This document shows, piece by piece, positions 23,645-33,615 of a stretch of 49,491 nucleotides of DNA (positions are counted from its first letter, which is position 1; every line of letters begins with the position of its first letter). Made by a program: the position numbers and the translations under genes. The DNA is from Pelargonium nanum (Eukaryota > Streptophyta > Magnoliopsida > Geraniales > Geraniaceae): assembly GCA_036897485.1 (NCBI GenBank), contig JAYMTF010000150.1:1-49491 (forward strand), written 5' to 3'. The notes below the pieces were generated by a model. It was given only the letters and a program-made list of their open reading frames with translations. It was not told where the DNA came from and made no database searches.

Positions 23645-24926
23645 CCATGCAGATTTGTGGGTTTAATTTTGCTGAAAATGTATACTTGAATATAATGTTT
23701 TATACATAAACAAAACTTGAATATGATAAAAATATTATATTTGAGTGTTCGAGGAATCTATTCCCGGTTTTCAAAACTTATAAAATAAAGTATTTTAGGG
23801 AATTACTCAACCATCAATATATTTCAAAGCAATTTCGTTTTGAAAGCGTACAGGTAGAGTAGCTGATTCGGTAACTGATTAGTTACGAACCGACTGCAGC
23901 TAAATTCCATAGATGGAGCTACGAGACTGGTCTGTAGCTGGTCTGTAGCAAAAATTAGCTACGACTCTAACAGTTACGGACCGGTCCCCGTAACTATTCT
24001 GTAGCTGATTGAATTAGTTGATCATCGTTTTTCTTATGGCGAGCTAATGGAAGCAGCTTTGGGGTTTTGTTGTTGATCTAATTGGTACATGAGAATGAGA
24101 ATGATGGTTCAGTGGGCATGGATTTAATAATTGAAGCACTCAAGTTTAGGAACTTGTTTGGAATTTGAGATTGGCTTGTGCTTTGATTGCTCTATACTTG
24201 TGATGCAATCTTGAGTAAATTACCAAAACAGATGAGCAAACCATGTGTCCTCTCTTCAAAAGTTTTGAATGAATTGTCAAAAAAGATCGGTGTTTCTCTC
24301 CTCTCAAAACTCACATCACACATGCTTTGCTGTGTATCTACATATATCTAGCTTTTCTTTTTCTTCTATAGCTTGTTATTTTATGCATCGATCTTCTACA
24401 GACAATACTTTCAAGGATGATTTTGCGTGTAAAATTTAACGTGATGTCGTCACCTCATATACATAATTTAATCTAACCTATTTATTTTGGTTGATTAATA
24501 TTCATTTTTTGAAATCGAGACCTATGAAAGAATCCAAAGTGATTAAACCATTTGACCCACCATATATCATCATATAGTTATTTGGGCAATTTTTTGTGAT
24601 CTTATTTTGCTTAATATAGAAATGAAACTACCATATTGTTGTATTTATACTTGAAATTGCGAGTAATTATTATATGTCAATTATAAATATGTTTAAAAGG
24701 AAGTTCAAATATTGGACCTACTGTGTTGTCAAACTCATTATCTTATTAAATAGGAAATTCATAAATCTTAACACTAAGACAAACAAACCATATGAAGCAA
24801 ACAAGACAAGAACTATGTACGTATATATTCATAAACCTTAACACGCACACACATACATGTGTGTGTATATATATATTTATATCCCTTCACGTAGCTAGAG
24901 GACGAAGAAGAGAGGATCGAGAAGCA
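23645..24926. other. Intergenic region between GT47 copies 1 and 2
   Basis: AT-rich, no supported gene. It holds the repeat cluster at 23859-24010 (separate entry). Positions 24846-24882 are CA/TA microsatellite close to the start of copy 2 and probably belong to its leader or core promoter. Confidence 0.5.
23859..24010. repeat. Cluster of GTAGC/GTTACG motifs, possible transposon end
   Basis: A 152-base block begins and ends with the same decamer GTAGCTGATT and is packed with GTAGCT, TAGCTACGA, GTTACG and TCTGTAGCTGGTC motifs in both orientations. Dense short subterminal repeats of this kind are seen at the ends of plant CACTA and hAT DNA transposons. No clean terminal inverted repeat or target-site duplication was found, so the family is uncertain. 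Confidence 0.4.
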
Positions 24927-27207
24927 ATGAACATTTTAATGGGCGGCATGGGAAGCTATAGCGGTGGCACACAGATTATACTACTGTTTTCGATCCTCCT
25001 CCTCTTCATCTACTTCTCTTCCTTAAACCCTAGCCATTTCAGTTCCATCACTTTCTTTTTATTAAACTCTCCGAACACCAACACTTCCTCTCCGGCCACA
25101 CCCACCCAACTTTTCAAGGTTTGACGTCACACAAAAAAATTATCATGCTTAATCTTCACTTCAAAAAATATTTATTTTGTTTTTTGAACTATGTACTAAG
25201 TTGATTATTATTGTTATTATCATTAATATGTGCAGAAAAGTGGTGCAGAAAAAATAGAGGCAGATTTGGCCAGAGCTCGGGCGGCGATTCGTCGGGCGGT
25301 TCGTTACCGGAATTACTCGTCGGAAAAGGAGCAGAGTTTCATTCCCAGAGGGCCTGTTTACAGAAATGCCTATGCATTTCACCAGTTAAGTTCTAAAGTC
25401 TAAACCCATCAATTTCAAAAGGAAAGAAAAAAGAATTAGAATATTCACACACTAATTTGAATTTAATTCACAAAATAAAATCCCAGTTGATTTTGATTAA
25501 TTAGCAGATTTCGAATGGTTTCCATAATTATTTTTGAAAGAACATGAAGCATTGACTCTTGAAATATATAGGTCTTATTTTACATATGTATTTTTTGTTT
25601 GTCTGTTTTTGAATTTTATTTGGAATATGCATGCAATAAACAGTGTAATTAATTAAAATAATTAGAATCCATGTGACTTGTTGTAATCTTTGTTCATCAA
25701 TACCGAATAAATGATGGGCGTGCATTGCTAATTAGGGTGGCGAAAGCTTGATCTATAGTACGAAGACGTGTATTGTAGATTTCTAGTGCAATTTATGATA
25801 TTATAAGTGGGCATGCCCTATATATATTATAGACTACCCTATATAATATAGGCCATATTTGATTTTTCGATCAATTTTCATAATATTGGCATATAATACT
25901 ATTTACTTGATTACTATTGTTCTTGAGCAAAAGTAATGTGAGACCGCCGTTATGCCGTTATGAGTTGAGATTTAGCTAAAATGATTGATGGACGACACAA
26001 TTTAACATTTATATTTGTTTCAATAATTTTATGGGAAGTTTGTCCAAATTTATTTATTTTGTCTCTTTGTCTTAAGTAGAAGTCATATAGAGATGGTGAA
26101 GAGATTTAAGGTTTGGACCTACAAAGAAGGTGATAAACCGTTGGCTCACGATGGCCCCATGAAAAACATATACGCCATCGAGGGCCAATTCATTGACGAG
26201 ATGGAGAGCGGGAAGAGCCCATTCATGGCTCGTCATCCTGATGATGCCCACGCTTTTTTGGTACCCATAAGCGTAGCTTGGATCGTCCATTACATATACG
26301 TTCCCATCACCACCTACGCTCGTGATCGACTCGTTCGCATCTTCGATGATTACATTGACATCGTAGCCAATAAATACCCGTATTGGAACAGAAGCAGCGG
26401 AGCGGACCATTTCATGGTGTCTTGCCACGATTGGGTACATATAGCTAGCTAACATGTATTACATTTAAAAGTTATACTAAATTTGCTTTTAGCTTTTGAG
26501 AATTGTTACCAAACAATTATCATTTTATTTAGGCACCACAAGTGTCACATGACGACTCGGAGCGTTACAAGAACTTCATAAGAGTGCTCTGCAACGCCAA
26601 CACTTCAGAAGGGTTCAATCCGAACAGAGACGCCACAATACCAGAACTCAAATTACCTCCGGGAGAGCTCACCATTCCAAGCTTGGGTCAACCACCCGAA
26701 AATCGAACCATCCTAGCGTTCTTCGCGGGAGGACCGCACGGGGACATAAGGAAAATCCTTCTTGACCAATGGAAAGACAAGGACAAAGAAGTCCAAGTCC
26801 ACGAGTACCTACAAAAAGGTCAAAACTACTACAAATACATGGGTGAAAGCAAGTACTGCCTGTGCCCTAGCGGGTACGAGGTAGCGAGTCCGAGAGTTGT
26901 GGAGGCTATTAACGCTGGGTGCGTCCCGGTAATCATATCGGACCACTATTGTCTACCTTTCAGCGACATTCTCGATTGGAGCCAGTTTTCGGTACAAATT
27001 CCGGTGGAGAAAATTGGTGAGATCAAGACTATATTGAAAGGGATTGGGAAGGTTAAGTATGTGGAAATGCAGAGGAGAGTGACAAAAGTGAGGAGACATT
27101 TTGAGCTGAATAGACCTGCTAAGCCATTTGATGTGTTTCATATGGTGCTACACTCAGTGTGGCTAAGACGGCTTAATTTCAAGCTCCCACAACTTTCATC
27201 ACTATGA
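24927..27207 (+). CDS. GT47 exostosin-type glycosyltransferase, copy 2 (4 exons)
   Basis: Second tandem paralogue, predicted Golgi type II enzyme. Exons: 24927-25118, 25236-25384, 26080-26434, 26533-27207, giving 456 residues. Start chosen at MNILMGG because it places the membrane anchor ([15 protein letters not shown], about 13-28) near the N terminus; an in-frame ATG further up at 24792 would add a Thr/His-rich tail unlike the family. The stem is shorter than in copies 1 and 3. Conserved features: [129 protein letters not shown]. Intron phases (0, 2, 0) equal those of the other copies. Intron 2 is 695 bases. Confidence 0.9.
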
Positions 27208-27333
27208 TTTTTGTTTTTTCTACAATAGTTAGCAATTAATTTCTAACTACAATATGGTAAACCACTCCTAATAACATTATGCCAAAGAGAGAGACCATTT
27301 GATTTTTTTTTAAAAATATTTCTACGTACAAAA

Positions 27334-27365
27334 TGATGTGTCACTAAATAAGACATGACACATCA
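27334..27365. repeat. Short perfect inverted repeat
   Basis: TGATGTGTCA at 27334-27343 is matched exactly by TGACACATCA at 27356-27365 with a 12-base spacer, a 10-base-pair stem lying about 130 bases after the stop codon of GT47 copy 2. It may fold in the 3' UTR or be a remnant of a small transposon. Confidence 0.6.
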
Positions 27366-27454
27366 AGTATTTTATTGACAACTTGACCGAATCACAACGC
27401 GCCACGTGCACAATATGTATTATCAAAAGATTGGAGATCCTCTCCCTTTCGTAG

Positions 27455-27578
27455 CCTTGCTCTTTGTTCACTGCCTTACTAGGTTTTTTCTGTTCTATAT
27501 TTCCATCATCTGTTGTACTTTGCCCCCTGCTTAGGTGCTCATTAATAATAGTACATTTTCTTGTTGATAAAAAAAAAA
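27455..27578 (+). mobile_element. Probable 3' end of a 5'-truncated LINE
   Basis: The stretch CTCTTTGTTCACTGCC to TTGCCCCCTGCTTAGG, then ATTAATAATAGTACATTTTC and TTGTTGAT followed by ten A, has the look of the non-coding tail of plant L1-type LINEs, which end in a T-rich segment and poly(A). No coding part and no clear target-site duplication were seen, so this is tentative. Confidence 0.4.
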
Positions 27579-28320
27579 GAGTTTATGGCTATTCATTTCA
27601 CTATTAAAGTTGTCTTCTTTTCTTTTCTCTTTACAAAAGTTGAATTTTTTTCCGGAAAATAATATTAGGTAGGTGTGAGAGAGAGTGTCGTCGGTTTGGA
27701 AGGGCGTGCTCGCGAGGGATGCGTGAGGTTATCTTTGTATCGGATGCGCAACAGGTGGCGAAGGTGATGAGGCTGGAGTTTGAGAATCACACTTAAAGTT
27801 TTCGCTTGTTAAGAGGTCTGCGTATAAAGTTGCTTATGCTTTAATTACACACTTTATTTTTTTGCAAGATTTACGTAATTAAAATGAGTACTCCGTTCCT
27901 CAAATTTGAAATAAACGTGTACTAAAAAACTAAAAATAAGATCATATTTCACTGATCTTAATTAATTGGTGTTTTTAATTTCAGCTTATATCAACTGACC
28001 ACACTTATAAAATTTATTTCAGCTTTTATCAAATGGAATAAAATCAACCCATATTGAGAGGACAAAAAAATAATGAGAAAATTAGGATGCGATTTGGTAC
28101 CCTACTAAATAAACGGATACAGAAGTAATTCTCTGATTTGCATGTTCATGAGAATGACAATCCTACCCCCAAATCCCAATGAATCATATTTCTAATTTTC
28201 ACCATTTTAAATATAAAAAAAAACTATTGATCCTTATTTCAGTTTATTTGTCTTTCTACACAAAATTTTTGGTCACCAACACCACAAATTGGTTCAGAAG
28301 CAGTAGCAGCAGCCATAGCC

Positions 28321-31300
28321 ATGGCTGCTGAAGGATTTTACAGCAAAAACCTTGTGCTACTTCCATGTCTGCTTCTTCTTCTTCTCTTGCTCATCTTCTA
28401 CTTGCCTTCCATAGACCCTAAAAACAATGTCACCAACCTTTTCTCTGCATATTCCAAAATCATCTCCCACAAAACCACCACCACCACCAACCAACTTTCC
28501 ATCAACCTTTTCTCTGCTTCCCACCAAAATATCATACTATCACCGGCTCCGGCTCCGGCGCCGGAACCTTTCTCCGGCGGGACCGTTGGAGTCATTAAAA
28601 GGCACCATATCAGAGTACGTGATTAATTTTAACGATACGCAGGCGTACCAACCGAAGTTCGAATATGAGACTTATTTGATTTTTTTAATCCGGAATTGAT
28701 TGTATGTGTTGTGTATGGATTGTTTTTTACTAGCAGAAGAAGAATAGTGTTGAGAGGATTGAAGAGGATTTGGCAGAAGCTCGAGCGGCGATTCGCGACG
28801 CGGTTCGGTCCAAGAACTGTACATCTTCCATGGAAGAAACCTTCATTCCCAGAGGAGGCGTTTACAGAAATTCATATGCGTTTCAACAGTTAAGTTTTGC
28901 AGAATTTTTATTTTATTTTATGGTAAAGTACTCAGTTCGGTACCTGAATTTTTATGTCTTGACTCAATTTAGTCTATAATCTTTTTAACTGTCCATATGT
29001 TTGGACTTAAAATTATTCTTAAACTTTCAAATATTGACCCAAAATGATATTTGTCTTAGAGATTATATAAAAAATTAATGAAGCAAATTGAGTTAATATT
29101 TGAAAGTTCAGAGATCAAATTGGGTCGAAACATAAAAAAATTTAGAGACTATTTTGGTTTTTAAAAGTTCAGTTACTAAATTGAGTCGAAACTCAAAAGT
29201 TTGAACAATAGTTTGTGTCTTTTACCTATTATTTGATGTTTATTTTGTTTTATTACTTTTGGAAAGTAGACAAAAGAATTTTTCTTTTGCAATTACTAGC
29301 TTTGTTGGTATGTATCAACAATTTAAGGGAAGGAAATTGAGTGTGGATTATAAGATCCTAATGAATTTAGAGTAATTGCTAATAAATGACATTGTCATCA
29401 TCTACGAAACTCAAATTTGACTAAAGGTTTTGGTAAAAGATAAAGGTTGGGCCAGTTTTTATAGCAAGTTAATGAAAATTGACTCAGATTTTAAGAAATT
29501 CAAAGCACAATGGAAAAAAATTGACTCAGATTTTAAGAAATTCAAAGCACAATGGAAAAAAATACACAAATTTAATTAGTGAGATAATCGTTATTTTCTA
29601 CTATTACAATTCAATTCAAGGTTTGACCTTAATTCTTCTATTGGCAACCGATGCTGGTCTCGGTTTTTTCCAAAACTTTGCCTTGATTTCATGTCATTTT
29701 CGAAAGTTTCACATTCTAGAACATCTTAAATGCTTTGAGATTGTAAAATCAAAGTTCTTTAAAATCTATCCTCTTAGTTAGCAAAAAATTTCAAAGTTTG
29801 CAACTTCTCATCTATAGTTGCATTTGCTTAGTTGTTCTTTGAAGTTTAGTAGCTAGATAGTAACTATTATATTTTTTATAAGAGTAAGGAATTTGAGTAA
29901 AAAAATGTTATATCTTTCCGTACCTCTTGAAGGCAATAAAACCTCGAATAAAGAGAGTTTGACGGTCTAAAAATATAAAACTAGTCCTAACCAAATAGTT
30001 ATAGATTATCAATGGGTTGTGGCTCAGTTGACAACGCAGATTGAAATTGTGGGAATAACTCATCGATTTCGATTCTTACTAAACACGTCTATGAGGAGGA
30101 GTGATGAGTCTTAACTGTGACTAAGCCCCAAACCAGATTAAACCGGTGATTTACACCCAAAAAAATTGTTATGGATTGTCTGTAAAATTTTTGGTTTTCT
30201 CCTCCTTTGATGAACTCAAAACTAAAAATAACAAATTATTAGTCGATGAGGATGAATTTGTTATATATAAACTCGAACTAGGTACATGGGTATGTTTTCA
30301 TGTTGAAAATTTACTAGATATCAACACAAAAATCAACTAAAGTACCACAAAATATAAGATTATCACATAAAATTCATACTACTTATTGCTTTTTCTCTTG
30401 AAAAAAATGTCCCACATAAAATTCAAACCATATTGTTTACCACACATGATAATTGTTGACCTAATGATATTACATTGTATAACAGAAGTCACATAGAGAT
30501 GGAGAAGAGATTGAAGGTGTGGGTATACAGGGAAGGAGAGCTTCCTCTGGTTCATGAAGGTCCTTTAAACAACATCTATGGCATCGAGGGACAGTTCATC
30601 GACGAGATGGAAAGCGGAAAAAGCCATTTGTTGGCACGCCATCCCGACGAGGCCAATGTTTTCTTCCTCCCTATTAGCATTGCTAGGATCGTGAGCACCA
30701 TGTATAGACCTCTCGTCACCTACGATCGCGACCAATTGAATCATCTAGCTATAGATTACATCCAAGTTATTGCAGACAAATATCCATACTGGAATAGGAG
30801 TAATGGCGCCGATCATTTTCTAGTCTCTTGCCATGACTGGGTACGTCTCTATGCACCTTCTTTTTTTTTTTATTAACTTGTATATATACAGGGACGGACG
30901 CAGGAAGAAGGGTGTGGACAGTTGCCCACACTGAACTTTTTTTCTATTAGAAATTTACTATATATTTCTATTAATTTTCTTTAGATTTTGCCTTCACTGA
31001 AATATTTTTTTCAATATGCCCCTCATTGACCTATTATTTGTCCCCATCAACTAAATTTTCTGAATTCGTCCCTATATTATGTATGGCAAGAACATCAATA
31101 ACACATGAGTATAATGGACATTGTTGAAAAAAAACAATAAACGAAGGAGTATAATAGATATTATTGGGGGGAAATGACAATTCGTCGTAGCAAATTGTAA
31201 TGTTTTGGTGAGTATTTGATTCGAAAAATAGTTTTAAGGATACAACGTAATGTTTTGGTGAGTATTTGATTCGAAAAGTAGTTTTAAGGATACAACTTAT

Positions 31301-32055
31301 TTATATGAATAGTTCATATGTTGCATCTGACATTACTCCAAAGCTTAACGAGGTCTGTTATGATATCTCAGGCACCAGACATTTCACAGGCCGCTCCCGA
31401 GCTCTTGAAGAACTTCATACGAGTGCTTTGCAACGCCAACACCTCCGAGGGCTTCAAGCCAAGCCGGGACGTCTCAATCCCGGAAATCAACATCCCTCAC
31501 AGACAGCTCGGCCCGCCAGTCTCCGATCTCTCCCCAAGAAAGCGCTCAATACTAGCCTTCTTCGCCGGCGGAGCACACGGCTACATCAGAAAGTTACTAT
31601 TGCAGCAATGGCAAGACAAAGACAACGAAGTACAAGTCCACGAGTACCTGGACAAGAACCAAAACTACTTCGACCTAATGGGCACGAGCAAGTTTTGCTT
31701 GTGCCCTAGCGGCTACGAAGTGGCGAGCCCTAGAGTCGTCACGGCGATCCACGTCGGCTGCGTGCCGGTCATCATCTCCGACTACTACGCCTTGCCGTTC
31801 GCTGACGTTCTTGATTGGCGCAAGTTTACCGTTTACGTCCCGTCGGAGAAGATACCGGAGATCAAGACAATCTTGAAAAGTGTGTCGGACCGGCGGTACT
31901 TGACGATGCAGAGGAGAGTGATGAGCTTGCGAAGGCATTTCATGGTGAACAGACCAAGTGAACCCTATGATGTGATTCACATGATTCTTCACTCTGTGTG
32001 GCTCAGGAGGCTTAATTTCAGGTTGCCATATAATTCATCGTCTCTCGTTATTTGA
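28321..32055 (+). CDS. GT47 exostosin-type glycosyltransferase, copy 3 (4 exons)
   Basis: Third tandem paralogue, predicted Golgi type II enzyme. Exons: 28321-28614, 28737-28888, 30486-30840, 31372-32055, giving 494 residues. A very leucine-rich anchor (about 10-29) is followed by a stem with a Thr run (KTTTTTN) and a Pro-Ala repeat ([10 protein letters not shown]). Catalytic features: [127 protein letters not shown], and the end [14 protein letters not shown]. The shared FIDEMESGK suggests copy 3 is closer to copy 2 than to copy 1. Introns 2 (1597 bases) and 3 (531 bases) are much longer than in the sisters and full of repeats. Confidence 0.9.
28922..29226. mobile_element. MITE with long imperfect inverted repeats in intron 2 of GT47 copy 3
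   Basis: About 305 bases whose ends are inverted: left GGTAAAGTACTCAG, right (reverse complement) GGTAAAAGACACAAAC. The inverted homology goes on inward, with ATTTTTATGTCTTGACTC on the left mirrored by GGGTCGAAACATAAAAA and again by TTGAGTCGAAACTC on the right, so nearly the whole element can fold. This fits a non-autonomous DNA transposon (Mutator-like or foldback type). Flanks are low-complexity T/A, and no certain target-site duplication can be read. Confidence 0.6.
29478..29561. repeat. 42-base tandem duplication in intron 2 of GT47 copy 3
   Basis: Two identical copies of a 42-base unit (starts ATTGACTCAGATTTTAAG) at 29478-29519 and 29520-29561. No difference between copies was seen, pointing to a recent event. 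Confidence 0.9.
30013..30165 (+). mobile_element. tRNA-derived SINE with target-site duplication
   Basis: About 153 bases with A-box-like TGGCTCAGTTG at 30020-30030, B-box-like TTCGATTCTT at 30067-30076, a short body and an A-run end (30159-30165). It is flanked by near-identical 13-mers, GTTATAGATTATC at 29998-30010 and GTTATGGATTGTC at 30168-30180 (11 of 13 match), the expected target-site duplication. It lies in the transcribed strand sense of GT47 copy 3, inside intron 2. Confidence 0.75.
30889..31074. mobile_element. hAT-like MITE in intron 3 of GT47 copy 3
   Basis: About 186 bases bounded by CAGGGACGGACGCAG on the left and, in reverse complement, TAGGGACGAATTCAG on the right. These C/TAGGG(A)CGGA ends and the intervening T-rich, CCCC-containing body match a widespread plant non-autonomous hAT-like pattern. 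Flanking octamers (TATATATA, TATTATGT) agree only in part, so the duplication is worn or misjudged. Confidence 0.55.
31197..31296. repeat. 50-base tandem duplication in intron 3 of GT47 copy 3
   Basis: GTAATGTTTTGGTGAGTATT and the 30 bases that follow occur at 31197-31246 and again at 31247-31296, with one difference (AAATAG against AAGTAG). It ends about 75 bases before the exon 4 acceptor. Confidence 0.9.
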
Positions 32056-33615
32056 TGTACTATTTGTGTATTAATTTTGTTACAACATAAAAACAACATC
32101 GTATAGTAAAATAACATTACAATAGTGATAATAATGAGACACACCTGTATAAATGTGATTTAAATTGATTTGTTTATCAAGAAAAGAGAAAAATCTAAGG
32201 TTCTTTATGCAAGGTATGCCCACGAGAAACCTCGTGGACTAAGTGTTCCCAGTGACATCATCACCAAATCATTACAAAGACATCATCGACTATTAATGGG
32301 CTCAAATGCCACATCATTGTGATATAATTTTTACATCATTGTATTTGAGCTTTTCACATCTTTAAAACTTAATTTTAATTCTCAAGAACAAATCACAATG
32401 TGACACGTCGCTTCTATATCTTGAATTTGTGAAGATAGGTATTTCTCAAGTCATGAATTATGAATTTTCTTTCCACATTTGAGATTTATTTGTGACTTTC
32501 ACACAATTTGAGCTTTCAAATCCGCTATAGGGTTTTCATTTATGCATTTATATTTTATAATGATAGAGATGAATACTTTCACGCCCGATATGGAATACAG
32601 CACTCTGAAATTTTCTTAACAATGTGTGTTAAGTATTCTAGTTCAAGCTATCGAGTGGAAGCACTACTTAAGAAAATAAACCGACCTTGTAAAAAGGTTA
32701 AATTATAGAGTGGTTTGATCCACCGTGTATTATTGACGTGGCAAAATAAGAGCAAACCGCAGGAAAACTAGATGTGGCAGTACAAATGCCGTATTTTACT
32801 TTTAAATACTAATAATAAATATCAAAATTAAACAATTGAAAAAAAAAGTAAAGTGTTAAGGACGCCGACGAACCAGCCAAACTGAACTCAGTGAGTCAGT
32901 GTTGTCCAAGACCACACTTCACACCATTCTCGTCCACCTCCACCAGGTAACCACGCTCTTCCTCTTCCTCCTAGATCTCTCCTTCTTCTCCGTGTCGTGT
33001 TTTTCCATTTTTGTCCGATTGGCATTCAATTTGTCTTCTTCTTGCCTGGATCTTTCGTTTCTGCCCATGGCTACGCAACCATTTTTTGTGAATTTGAGCC
33101 TGAATTATCATGTTATTCACTTTTGCATTTGTTTATACATTTTTTATTTTGTCCAATTGTTGATGTCGTCTTCAAATTTCACTGCTGCAAATTTCTGGTT
33201 AAAGGGTTTATTGTGGCAGGATTGGTGTTCTGTTTGTTCGAGCAAGTATGGTTATTTTTTTGAAATTTTGAACTCTTGCTTTTTGTTAGTTAATGGGTAG
33301 GGAAGCTTATTTGTTTATGATGACTCATGAGTGAGTTTGTGGTTATTGATACTTATGAGGATTTTGAACTTTGGGTGCTTTTGTAACTGTTATGTGGGGT
33401 TTGGGAAATATTGAATTTGTATCTAATTGGATTCGAATTGATGCAATGTGTGCTCAAATTGTATGCTTAGGTTGAAGGTTGTTGGTGGTTTGATTAGACT
33501 TTGATGAGTTGTTGGTTTCCAATTTGAAATGTTGTTTGTGGTTGGTGATATAGTGGGAACTACATTGGGTTAAATTTTTGCTGTGTTGTAGGATTTGGTG
33601 ATTAGGGGAGAGAGA
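32056..33615. other. GT47 copy 3 downstream region, AP180 promoter, leader and leader intron
   Basis: No supported coding gene. A perfect small hairpin (CCACGAG, AAAC, CTCGTGG) lies at 32220-32237. The AP180 transcript probably starts near 32880. Its leader contains an intron from 32947 (CACCAG|GTAACC) to 33591 (TTGTAG|GATTTGG), which is T-rich and holds a few open frames of no significance. Confidence 0.55.

Larger units (their letters stand above)
27208..28320. other. Intergenic region between GT47 copies 2 and 3
   Basis: No supported gene. It holds an inverted repeat (27334-27365), a CACGTG at 27403, a probable LINE 3' end (27455-27578), a GC-richer patch at 27671-27796 with a 25-codon open frame of unknown origin, and short stretches resembling worn MITE ends near 27890 (ACTCCGTTCC) and 28085 (GCGATTTGGTACC). 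The bases just before 28321 are the probable leader of copy 3. Confidence 0.5.

Noticed and set aside
24792-24926. Upstream in-frame ATG extending GT47 copy 2 by 45 residues
   Set aside because: The extension is Thr/His-rich (encoded by CA/TA microsatellite) and would bury the membrane anchor; the ATG at 24927 fits the family better.
27671-27796. GC-richer patch with a 25-codon open frame (27719-27796) containing VIFVSDAQQVAKVM, faintly like an RNase H-type segment of a retroelement
   Set aside because: Too short and similarity judged only by eye; no adjacent matching parts, so no element or gene is called.
29581-29781. Possible extra exon in intron 2 of GT47 copy 3
   Set aside because: The open frame comes from the 42-base tandem duplication and AT-rich sequence; the family has no exon there and direct splicing restores the conserved AFxQSHIEM junction.
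32219-32237. CCACGAG hairpin after GT47 copy 3 as a possible terminator or miRNA precursor
   Set aside because: Only a seven-base stem; intrinsic terminators are not used by plant pol II and it is far too short for a miRNA hairpin.
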